Source of the DNA: Turritopsis dohrnii
Taxonomy: Eukaryota > Cnidaria > Hydrozoa > Anthoathecata > Oceaniidae
Direction of reading: 5' to 3'
Length of the DNA: 64,000 nt
Assembly: GCA_027922465.2 (NCBI GenBank)
Contig: BQMF02000254.1
Location: forward strand, 414,613-478,612
The position numbers and the translations under genes were made by a program. Within the stretch, counting starts at the first letter, position 1. Each line of letters begins with the position of its first letter. Shown piece after piece: positions 51,807-62,040 of the stretch. The notes beneath the pieces were generated by a model, which worked only from the letters and a program-made list of their open reading frames with translations, ran no database searches and was not told where the DNA came from.

Positions 51807-52028
51807 ATGATGGCGTCTGTGATCAGTAAAAACGTGATTGAAGCATCTGTAGCACTTCTTCTCGACGAAGAAGAACAAGAACAAACGAAGAAACTATCAA
51901 CGCGTTCTATTTGGACAAGACCATGGTTACTACTGCGCAGAAAACTCGATGGAGCCTTTCACACTTTATTCCAAGAATTAAAAAAAGGAAATTCAGAAGG
52001 GTTCAAGAAGGGTTATCTAAGAATTTGA
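51807..52028 (+). pseudogene. PIF/Harbinger transposase N-terminal fragment
   Basis: A short frame reads MMASVISK...ALLLDEEEQEQ, then TRSIWTRPWLLLRRKLDGAF and FQELKKGNSEGFKKGYLRI. The R-x-WxRPWL...R...GAF...L..EL pattern is typical of the N-terminus of PIF/Harbinger transposases. It ends there, with no catalytic DDE domain. With the nearby hairpin and a second 'gacacgagg...tttgtttc' at 52166-52215, it looks like an internally deleted element. Confidence 0.55.
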
Positions 52029-52442
52029 CTGCACGTGTTGATTTTCCGCCATCTTAACGTCTTCTTGCATGTTATGAAATGTTTGTTGTTGTTTTTTTAA
52101 TTCATAAATGAATTTGATTGGTTTCGATAAAAATGTTTCGAAAAATTCTACTCAAGGTGTGGGGACACGAGGGTTTTTTTATGATTTTCATTTGTAACAT
52201 GAAAAATTTGTTTCTGAAACAAAAAAAAAATATCAAATCGATTTGATATTTTTACATATTTCCCCATAGGGCGAAATATATGTTAAAACCGGCATTTTCT
52301 TCTCCTTCTCCTTTTCGTTCACTTTTATAGCCGCGCATTTGAGGTTTGAATAATACAGGCTAGTGAAAGCGTTTAATGTGATAGGGAGGCCCTCACCGTC
52401 TCTCTCTCCTGTTGAAGTTTAGCGTGCAGCAGTGAGAGTGGA

Positions 52443-53018
52443 TTGCTGTCAGAAATCCAAATCAAAGACAATAAAGACAATATGTCTAAGACAATAAAGG
52501 AAAACAAGAAACGCCATTATGAAAGAAATTGTAAGACAATAAAGGAAAACAGGAAAAGCCATTATGAAAGAAATAGTAAGACAATAAAGGAAAACAGGAA
52601 AAGCCATTATGAAAGAAATAGTAAGACAATAAAGGAAAACAAGAAAAGCCATTATGAAAAAAATTCAGAAAAAGTAAAAGCAAAAAGAAAACAACAGTAT
52701 CAAAATTACTCAGGGACAATTAAAAAACATACGAAAGATCACAGAATGAGTGTTGGTCAGCAGAGTTTAGATCCTTATTCAAGAGTCAAAAAATTTAAAG
52801 ACTCCATTGTTGAAGGGCCATATTATGTATGCGTGTCATGTAATCGGTGCCTTTACAAAAGATCTGTTAAAATCTATTGTGAAGAAAAGTATACAAAAAA
52901 GGGTTTTAACCCTAAATGTAGTCCATCAATAACCTTTGATGATTCACTATATGTAAAACATGTGATAAGAAATTGTGTAGGAAAGAAATACCTTGTCAAA
53001 GTGTTAGCAATAAACTAG
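52443..53018 (+). pseudogene. Helentron N-terminal segment (basic repeats and Cys-rich region)
   Basis: The frame starts with four 15-residue (45-bp) repeats of the type KTIKENRKSHYERN, then a region with GPYYVCVSCNRCLYKRSV, matching the N-terminal Cys motif of Helitron-like proteins. Near 52977 the expected continuation (EIPCQSVSNKLELFDLP) lies in another frame, showing a small indel. The reading is cut at 53026 by the Mutator-like element and resumes at 55194. It is non-functional as it stands. Confidence 0.7.
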
Positions 53019-53025
53019 AATTGTT

Positions 53026-55184
53026 CAACCTCGAACCCAGGGTCTCTTGCCTTTTCGATATACGGATAGCGGCAAAGAAGACCCTGGCGAACGCTGGTCA
53101 CGTGACATGAAAATTACACAAAATCTGTGTAATTTTTATAAGAGGTGGCCCGAAGAAATTTTGTCTCGTGCATTCAGTTTTTTATATAGTCACATTACAA
53201 CCAATATAGAGACCAATTCGTCGAGTTCACTCGAGCTCATTTCTGCAAAACTTAGTTGTTTACAAGACTTCAACAGCATTCTGGAAAGACGGTGTTTCTG
53301 ATTTGATAAAGATTTTATTCGTTATCAAGGTTATTACATTCGAAAACCTTGAATGATAAAAGGGAGATTGCAAAATTCGTGTGGTGTTGTGTGGATTTTG
53401 TCTTTGTAACGAGCTGTGGTTTATTTTGGAGACACATCCAGACAGAAACAGAAGCAGAAAATTAAAACTTGAGTGTATTGAGGTTCAATCTTCCACAAAA
53501 GAAAATATAAATAGCCAATAAAGGCACACAAAAAGTAAAAACAAACTATGAAGATAATACATAAACAACAATAATACAACAGTGCAGTGGTGAGAGGAGA
53601 AGATTCTCATGAAATAATGTTTGGGATGAAGATCTTATTCAAATATATTAAATGATTCAACATTGTTATTTATATCAAAATTTGCAAAGTTCACTGGTCA
53701 GTAGATGTATGTCTATTTCGAAAAAGCTCTATAACTTCTTCTTCTTGTAAGTGACCTAAGTATTATCAAGTATACGTTTGTCACAAATGAAGACAGAAAA
53801 ACACAACTTACAAAATTTTCACACTTCTTGTGTTAACTACCCTTATTATGTATGCTGAAAAAGAAGTATTTTTATTATGAATTCTTGTAGGATCTTGTGT
53901 AGGATCCTGTCAGGATTTGAACCAGATTTTAACATATGTTGAGTGAAATTTGTTGTTAGTTTCAAGGTTACTATGTGATCGAAAACAGGATGGTATTCTG
54001 TATGAATACTGATATTTCAAATTTCAGGGAAATTGCTTTTTAGATTGTTATCTTCCCTTAAATCGTCTCAGTCGTTCTTGTCAGTCCATTCTTCTTTCTC
54101 TGACAATTTGCAGGATTTTTATAACCAAGCTATGTGACGTATAATAGTTTTAAATCATTACATGGGATCTTGAATCCATTATGGCAGATGGTTTAGTTTT
54201 GAGTAAACGTTGTATTGTTGTTAAGTGTAAAGTTTCCCTTTATCCTTTTATGTATTTTGCTAAACAATATACAGCTTAAGATTTAGAATTCTTAAGTCAA
54301 TGTATACCTTTTTATGAAAATCCTACAAATTGTGATATACCGTAAAGTAAAAATTTCATTCTTTGTATGTGCACATGCTTGTTTTAGTTTTTGATCCCAT
54401 TTCTGGATTGCAACGTTTTGTTTAGACCCACATATTGAACAATTTTGCTTCAGAAACGTTGTGATTTATATTCATCAGCTGAAGCCACTAAATTCTAATA
54501 AGGAATCTGAGTGACTGGAAATTAGCTATATAAATTTAATAATTCTATGATATTTAAATATGGACATATATATAGGTCAATCTGTGATTAACAAATAATG
54601 TTTCAACTATGTATTTGTATGTATTTGTGATTTCTGTATTTCTGTTATTGTTGATAATATTCAAAAATCGTGTCATAAAAAAAATTCATGTTTTCCTCCC
54701 AGAAATGATTGAAGATGGTCATCCTCATATTTCTAAATTATGCTCTTAAATTTTAGCACATGTGTGTGAGCCTACAATTAAAGTTCTTAGAAACTATGTT
54801 CTTCTAAAAAAGACTGCCATATTTCATCACTGTTCTGTTTTATCAGTCAAAAGAGCATGAAAATTTATCTTGTTCACTTGTTGATTATTTTAAGAATTTT
54901 TTGTTGTTAGCCTTTCTCATTATAAATACATAATGTCACCATACCAGTGCTTTTTGAATTGAAATGATAGCTAAAATAATGTTATTTTGAATAATTAAAT
55001 TTTTAGACTCCAATTCTGATCTTCCTCAGCAGTAACTCGGATGATTTCTTCTTTTTGCTCGAAAATCCTGCGGTCGTTGTAATATTTTCAGCCAATAGAA
55101 TTCGTTAATTCGGTAGCGTTCGCAAGGGTCTTCTTTGCCGCTATCCGTATATCGAAAAGGCAAGAGACCCTGGGTTCGAGGTTG
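53026..55184. mobile_element. Mutator-like non-autonomous element with 70-bp TIRs and 9-bp TSD
   Basis: The ends 53026-53095 and 55115-55184 are inverse copies (one visible mismatch) beginning CAACCTCGAACCCAGGG. Both sides are flanked by AGAATTGTT (53017-53025 and 55185-55193), a 9-bp target duplication typical of Mutator-like elements. Each TIR is itself self-complementary (CCAGGGTCTCTTGCC against GGCAAAGAAGACCCTGG). The 2-kb interior is A+T-rich, without a recognisable transposase. It is inserted in the Helentron coding region. Confidence 0.88.
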
Positions 55185-55228
55185 AGAATTGTTTGATTTG
55201 CCAATGCATTTTCAGGATTTGAATAAAC

Positions 55229-55562
55229 TTTTTTTTTTTTTTTTTTTTTTTTGAATTTATTTTACCGAGGCTAGAATTTTGCAGTGAACACACTGATGTG
55301 GGCCTCCACCAGGAATGTATACCTCAGATTTCAAGGCAGAGAACTTGCACATACTGGACTGATTGGTGATTGTGGTCTTAAGTAATTTTTGGCACTCGTT
55401 CATTACATTCACAATTTCATACAGCCTTCTGCTGCATACATTAACATTCTATAAGTGTTCATATCACATTAGCATTCTTTTACAGTGCCGAGATTTGAAC
55501 CACTACCAACTATCACCCTTGTATTACAAGCCCACCGTCTTACCAAGTGAGCTATACACCCT
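55229..55562 (-). mobile_element. tRNA-derived SINE, minus strand
   Basis: Read on the minus strand, the element starts with a tRNA-like head. A box A-like TAGCTCACTTGG and a box B-like GGTTCAAATCTC are spaced as in a tRNA, with a CTTG/CAAG anticodon-type stem between them. It then runs about 230 bp to an A tail (T run at 55229-55252 on the plus strand). It interrupts the Helentron frame between LPMHFQDLNK and RILFAKVRIMPK. A clear target duplication was not found. Pol III transcription would run leftwards. Confidence 0.7.
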
Positions 55563-55593
55563 GAACGCATTTTAATTTCCCAACGAATATTAT

Positions 55594-56900
55594 TTGCAAA
55601 GGTTCGAATTATGCCAAAGGATCAATTTCCTAAAATTAAGGGAACTGTTTGTAATATCCCTATTGAAACGGACATTTGTAATACTTTGCCTAGGAATATT
55701 AATGATAGTGGTGTCATCTTTATGAAATTGAAAAGGAAATTATGCTATAATTCTCATGTTATTGCAGAATCAGTTAGGCCTGAATTGGTGCTTTCACTTT
55801 TACAATATTTAAAGGCTGCTAATCATCTATACTAAGATGTTGATATACAGGATGTCATTTCAGCCAGAGATGATGTTTTTGAAGTATAATATATTGATGA
55901 TGAAGATGATATAGATTTTAATATTATATATACAAAATAAGTCTGAGGATTATCCCAGCGTCAATTTTTTTTATGATGAAGATGTTCTATTGATTAAGTG
56001 CAAATACGAAGTTGATGATTTTGAACATAATGACCCCTTGGATGAACATTGACTTAACTGTGTAGAAACTACGTTGATATCTAAATGCCCACATGTTGTC
56101 GCTGATGATGAAATTATCATAATTGCACCAGGCCAAGGAAAAGCACCTATAAATATTTTGAAAATGAATTTGTTGAAGAACTTGCTTTCCCAGATTTATT
56201 TCCATCAGGAAAGTTTGGTTACACTGCTAATCGAGAAATTAAATTATCTCATACAAAGTATTTCAATCAAAGGTTATTGAATTATACTCAAAGATTTGCG
56301 TCAGATGCAGATTATATATTTTTTGCAAATTTTGTATCGCAGCAAATTAATCAAAACCAAAATCGAAACCAAATGAATGTTGCAATGCGCAAAGTATCAG
56401 GTCTCAATGTTACTGCAGGAATGTTTAGTCAAAGTTTTAAAGATACTGTTAAGTCTTTTGTAGTAAATGATGAAGCATATAGCTTTATGAACTCCGTTAA
56501 AGGCTCTCCAGCGTATTGGAAAAATATGCTTTCATATGTTTTAGCCATGGTTAAACAACTAGGATTGCCATCATTTTTTTTAACTTTATCATGTGCTGAC
56601 TTGCGGTGGGATGAATTAGTTGTAATCATTTCTAAATTAAATGGTTCAGAAATATCTGCCAGTGAAATTGCAGAGATGTCATACTTCGAAAGATGTGAAT
56701 TGCTGAATAGCAATCCTGTGTTGCTAGCTAGACATTTCCAATTCCGTGTTGAAAATTTTTTTAAAAGATTGTTATCAAAGGACCAATTGGAACAGTTTTA
56801 TATTATGCCATCAGGGTTGAATTTCAAACGAGGGGCTCTCCACATGTACATTGTTTACTGTTGTGCGAAAATATGCCTTGTTTATCTATTGATACAATAG
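55594..56900 (+). pseudogene. Helentron DUF6570-like and Helitron-like N segment
   Basis: 55594-55835 encodes RILFAKVRIMPKDQFPKIKG and VIFMKLKRKLCYNSH/VRPELVLSLLQYL, the segment before the Rep domain in Helitron-like proteins. A stop at 55833 and several in 55880-56055 follow, then a frame change near 56153. 56160-56800 encodes the Helitron-like N domain (LFPSGKFGY, TLSCADLRWDEL). A 1-bp shift near 56800 moves the reading to the frame used by the Rep domain. It is inactive. Confidence 0.7.
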
Positions 56901-58273
56901 ACGAATATACTGAATTTGTTGATTCAGTTATTTCAGCAAATATACCGAGTGAACCATCAAAACTAAAAGATCTTGTACAAAGATATCAAGTACACCACCA
57001 CTCAAAAACCTGTAAGAAGTATAATTATAAAGAATGCCGATTTGGATATGGCCATTTTTTTACACAGAAAACAATAATTGCTAAGCCACTTCCAGAAGAT
57101 CTGTCACCTGCTGAAAAAAGTGAAATTCTTTTGAAGCAAAAGGTTATTTTGGAAAAAGTAAAGCGGTATATTGACATTGAATTAAACCCAAAGAAAAAGA
57201 ATTTCTTATACCCCGATAAGCCAAATTTTGAGAATGTTTTGTCCGTTAGTGAAATTCTTTGTTCCTTAGGTATTTCGTTAAAAGATTATGAAAGTGCCTT
57301 GTCTATATCTACTGCTCAAAATGACTTTCAAATACATTTGAAGCGAAACACAGATTCATGTTTTGTGAATAACTATTTTGATGAAGGGTTGCTTGCATGG
57401 GAAGCCAATATTGACTTACAACCAGTATTTAACCACTATAATGCTATTTATTACATGTGTGCATATTTTTCGAAAAGTGAAAATTCCTGTTCAAATGCAA
57501 TGAAAGAAGTACTAAAGCAATGCAGTGAAATGGAGTCCCCTAAGTATGACACTATGTGTAAATTAGCAAAAGCGTATAGTGATAATAGAGAGTGTTCTGT
57601 CCAGGAGGCTGTTTATCAACTAATGCCTGAATTATGGTTACGAAAAGGTTTTCCACATGTATCATTTATAAATACTGATTTGCCAAATGACCGCTTTCGG
57701 ATGTTCAAAAGTGAAGAAGAACTGAATGAACTGCCTGAAGATAGTCAAGATGTTTTTAAAAGAAATATGCTTGACAGATATGTGGATAGGCCAAATAAAA
57801 CGTTTTCAGGTGGAAAATTTCTAGTTGTTGATTCATTGCGCTTTGCACAATTTTCTGCATATTACCGGCTTGATTGCAACAAAGACTATACAGCAATGCA
57901 AAATGATAACCAGCCAATAATTTTGAGTGATGCGGTTGTTGAGGAAAATCATGAACAGACTGCCCTCCCTAAAGTAATACCTTTAATGTCTTCCAAAGAA
58001 TGTTTGAAATGTAGAAAGGTTAAAAAAGTGTTGCGTTATTATACACCTAACAAGCATAGGTATCCTGAAAAATATGCACATCATATTTTGATGTTATTCT
58101 ATCCATTTAGGGATGAAGAAAGTGACCTCAAATCTAATGATACTTATGTTGATAAACTAGCAGAGCCAGAGGTATTGGAAATTGTTAATAGGAATAAAGA
58201 GTTATTTGAACCGAACTCTGAACTAGTAGATGTTGCATTAAGAACATATAGGGATGATATGATTCTTAACTAA
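56800..58273 (+). pseudogene. Helentron Rep domain with HUH motif
   Basis: In the frame that is open to 58273, TRGSPHVHCLL (near 56835-56865) gives the HUH metal-binding motif of the rolling-circle Rep nuclease, followed by a Cys/His segment (HHSKTCKKYNYKECRFGYG) and YYMCAYFSKSE, the region of the catalytic Tyr. The frame ends at a TAA (58271-58273) after RDDMILN, and the same frame continues with coding sequence, so this is a point nonsense mutation. Confidence 0.75.
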
Positions 58274-59945
58274 GATTCTCATGCACAGCAGGAAAACGAT
58301 GAAGTTGTAGAGTTAGTTAATGACATGTTAGACATTAATGAAGATGAATTGAACAATGACGAAGCGATTCCAAATGATTTGCCACCAGCATCGTTTCAAT
58401 CAACAGTTATCTCAGATGATGAATTAAACAAATCTATCCAATCTTTGAATAAAAAGCAACGTGAAATATTTGATGTTATATACACATGGGGAAAAGAATT
58501 TGTTCAAAACAAAAGATCTGAACAACCTGAAATTTTGCAGCCCTTACAAATCTTTTTAACAGCCTCAGGTGGTTGCGGCAAGAGTTACCTAGTTAAATGC
58601 TTGCATAATGTTCTTAACAAATTGTTATCTAGAAATGGTGACATTTCTAAAGCAAAAATTATGTTATTGGCACCAACAGGTGTTGCAGCAATTAACATTG
58701 ATGGAACCACTATTCATACAGGACTAGGCATTCCATGTGGTAATTTCATACCATTAAGTGATAGGCAAAGAACAAACTTAAGATTAAAGCTTGAAGAAGT
58801 AAGTGTTATTTTCATTGATGAAATATCAATGGTGAGTTCTAAATTACTGTTACAGGTTCATCAGCGACTCTGTGAAATATTTGGTATGTCTGACCGTATA
58901 CCATTTGCGAATAAAACGATAATTGTTAGTGGTGATCTATATCAGTTACCGCCAGTACTAGCTAAACCAGTCTATTCAACAGATGGATTAATTATCGGCC
59001 TATTAAAATTATGGCATAATTTTAAACTTGCTGAACTTGATGAAGTAATGAGACAGAAAGGTGATAATCAGTTTATTGATTTGCTGAATAACATTCGTGT
59101 TGGCTCATTAAGTTTTGATGATGAAATGCTAATCAAATCTAGATTTATTTCAGTAGACAACGTAGACTATCCGTGGGGTGCCTTACACATTTTCGCAGAA
59201 AACTCTTTAGTTAATTTGCATAATCAGAAAATGCTTGCTTCACTAAATAACCCAGCAATTAATATAGTTGCAATTGACGATTATCCTGAGGGACTCTCTG
59301 AAGCTGCTATTGAAAGAATCAGAGGAAAAAATGCTAATGAAACTGGAGGTTTAGTGCACAATCTCTCCTTAAAAATTGGAGCTCGCGTGGTCAAATGGTC
59401 AATGGTCAAATTGGTACTGTGAGACACTTGTCTTTTATCCGTGGGGAAATGTGACTCCATATTTGTACTTTTTGATGACAAAGATGCAGGAATGAAAAGA
59501 AAAAAATACCTTCGCACAAGGAAATAATTATGTTGCAATTGAAAGAACTGAAACCAAATTTAGTTTGTCCAAAAAGAAAACATCAGCGACTGTTACGAGA
59601 ACACAGTTTCCCTTACTGTTATCATATGCTTGTACTGTACATAAAGTGCAGGGTTTATCCCTTGATAAGATTGTTGTTAGTTTTCAATTGAACAGACAAA
59701 GGAACTTTCATCCTGGTCAAATGTATGTGGCATTCAGCCGTGCAACCTCCCTCAATGGTTTGTTTCTAACAGGAAATTATTCGCCTGCTGCTATTCAAGC
59801 AAATGAAAGGTCTCATGCTGAATATCAGCGATTGAGAAAAACAGAAAATTTATTGAAACCTAATGAATTGTTTGTAACCACAGACTTTAACTTTCAGATT
59901 GCTCTCTTAAATATAAGGTCACTGAAAAACATGCCTTATCCATAA
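58274..59945 (+). pseudogene. Helentron Pif1-like helicase segment
   Basis: The segment reads an intact Walker A (TASGGCGKSYLVK), LLAPTGVAAINIDG, Walker B FIDEIS, SGDLYQLPPV and, beyond a break, TVHKVQGLSLDKI and GQMYVAFSR. This is the full Pif1-type SF1B motif series, which would unwind DNA during rolling-circle transposition. Near 59400 a small deletion with frame change removes the segment before GQIGTVRHLSF, and another frame change lies near 59535. It is broken but recognisable. Confidence 0.8.
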
Positions 59946-59962
59946 AGCACTACCAAGAACTT

Positions 59963-60537
59963 ATGAATGCGGACCTTTTGCTTTTAACAGAAACGCAGAA
60001 ACAGAAACGCAGAAACAGAAACGCAGCTCGCAGATACGTCAGATATGAATGGTATTCGGGAAAACTTTCTCTCATTTTAAATAACAACATAGATAAGTAT
60101 AAAAGTTTACTTGTTGCACACAGTGCAAGTGTGAATGTTATGAATGTTAAACATTGGCCAGGCTTTACCATTTTTCAAGCAAGAAAGACGACTTTTCATG
60201 ACGAGTGGCTTACTATTTTATTGTTATACCGAAGTCATCAAGCAAGTTTTAATATTTTCATGAATAAATTGACAACGATATTATGTCAAAATGATCAAAT
60301 TGATATGGTGATGGGAGATTTCAATATAAACCTTTTGAAAGACAGTAGACATAATACTGAATTGCAAAACACTTTCCATGGTTTTACACAAATCATACAG
60401 CATGCAACACTTGATTGATCATGTTTACATTAGAAATTTTACTTTGAATGACTTTTCAGTTAACAGTTTAAAAGTTTGTCTGAACATCTCTGATCATGAT
60501 GCTGTAATAGTGAGACTGAAAGTTTTGGATGGCAGTT
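59963..60537 (+). pseudogene. Helentron C-terminal AP-endonuclease-like domain
   Basis: ADLLLLTETQ, an MGDFNINLL segment near 60310 and, after a frame change near 60410, LIDHVY and ISDHDAV give the motif series of the exonuclease-endonuclease-phosphatase fold. Such a domain fused behind the helicase is characteristic of Helentrons. A short repeat of cagaaac units near 59993-60020 sits at the start. It is broken. Confidence 0.65.
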
Positions 60538-60540
60538 AGT

Positions 60541-62040
60541 CTGTTAAAGATATTTAGAAAGGACCATGGATGGGATGGGAAGGGGGTGGCTTTTAGGGTA
60601 CTGGTTGAGTTTCTCTGCCAATTTGAAATGCCTTTCTTTGAGTCCTAGGAAAGCGTTTGAATGAACAAAACACAAGCTAAACTTAACTTAACTATTTCAC
60701 AGAATTTCTATAAAAGCTTTGAGTGACTTTACAATGGTTTCAAACTGGCAGATAAACTGTAAAGTTTTATTGATAATTATTGATATCCTTTTTATTAAAA
60801 TCATTCATCTATATTTTAAAGAGTCTATTGACGGATGAAAAATGTAAATATTTTGATCACGTGATCATAACACAAAATAAAAACAAAACTAGCCACGTGG
60901 CAGAATGCGCTTCAGTTCTTTTATTTATTAAAACGAATCTACAGGTAAAAAATTCATTTTTGCAGCTGTTTTTTCAAAGAAAGTTATTTATGTGCATAAA
61001 CAAAGTAATTTTGTTACGAAAGAGAAAAGAGATGTGTCAAACATTATACCGCATGTTCACAAAATTCGCAAGTTGTTGTTTAAACAGAGATTCTTTGCTT
61101 TTCAATATCAAAGTGAAAGATTTTACAAAAGAGCTTAGGAGTGGTATTTCAATGGCAATAATTATAGGAAAGCACCCTACGGGCAATTCTGTGGAAATAT
61201 GGGGCCACTTGGGAAAATGAAATAGACATGTTGTGCTATCATGTGGTGTAGCTTTAGCAGTTAGGAAAAATAAGTCATGATGGGGTTTACAAGGACTAAA
61301 AACTGTTTCAATTATGTATAATTGCACCATAAAAAACTATTTCAAAGTATTTATTTTCATTCCAAACCTTGTTATCACGTTACCTAAAAATTATAGCCAG
61401 ATTTCAGTATATCTTCAAAAAGTTTCACTATTTATTAGAAAGTAAAAACTGAACTCAGTATTTACAATTTGAGATTTCAACAATCCTGAAAGTTTTTCTA
61501 GATCAAGTTGACTATACAAAAACTTGGTCGATAGTATCCAGGTGCATTTTTTCTCCATTAGTTGTTGTCACTTCTTAACGAAACAAGTGAGGAATTGTCA
61601 TTATAATTTGATACATCTGGATCAACAAGTGTATCTTCAGAGATTGTTACTTCCTCTTCAGCATTCTCTCTCTACATCAACAATATACATTAAGAAACGA
61701 TTGCTTCTTCAACGGTTTTCTCTTCGATGATAATATAAGAATCACATATTTCTGATATATATTGATGTTCAAAGATAGAGAACAGACATCGTATTCCTTT
61801 TTTTGTGCATATACTACCTGTGAACTGAAATTTTACTTCAAAACTTTCCATACTTTTAATATTGAATGTTTTTTATCTTTATTATGTTATTGGAGCGTTA
61901 TAAACAACGAATACAACATCTTCCACGATAATCACAAATTATAAATGTATAAATCGTCTGTCGTTCATCCATCAATATCTTCGCAATCAGCATTTGTTAG
62001 AGATTAAATCGTATTTCTGATTCTTCTTAGATAAAATGTT
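60541..62040. other. Non-coding stretch between the Helentron and the satellite
   Basis: No supportable gene was found. Several short open frames are A+T-rich with no domains. The 3' end of the Helentron should lie in the first few hundred bases, but I could not identify a terminal hairpin. Confidence 0.4.

Larger units (their letters stand above)
52443..60540 (+). mobile_element. Decayed Helentron (Helitron2) with nested insertions
   Basis: Plus-strand Rep-helicase-endonuclease coding remnants run from 52443 to about 60537. They are interrupted by a Mutator-like element (53026-55184) and a SINE (about 55229-55562). Removing these in thought gives a continuous family order: N-terminal basic repeat, Cys motif region, DUF6570-like segment, Helitron-like N, HUH Rep, Pif1-type helicase, AP-endonuclease-like C-terminus. 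The C-terminal endonuclease marks the Helentron group. Termini were not found. Confidence 0.75.

Noticed and set aside
52449..52719. Phe/Cys-rich minus-strand repeats
   Set aside because: They are antisense shadows of the 45-bp KTIKENRKSHYERN repeat in the Helentron frame.
55470..55562. A functional tRNA gene on the minus strand
   Set aside because: Boxes A and B are present, but the stems are imperfect and the sequence continues into a SINE body with an A tail.
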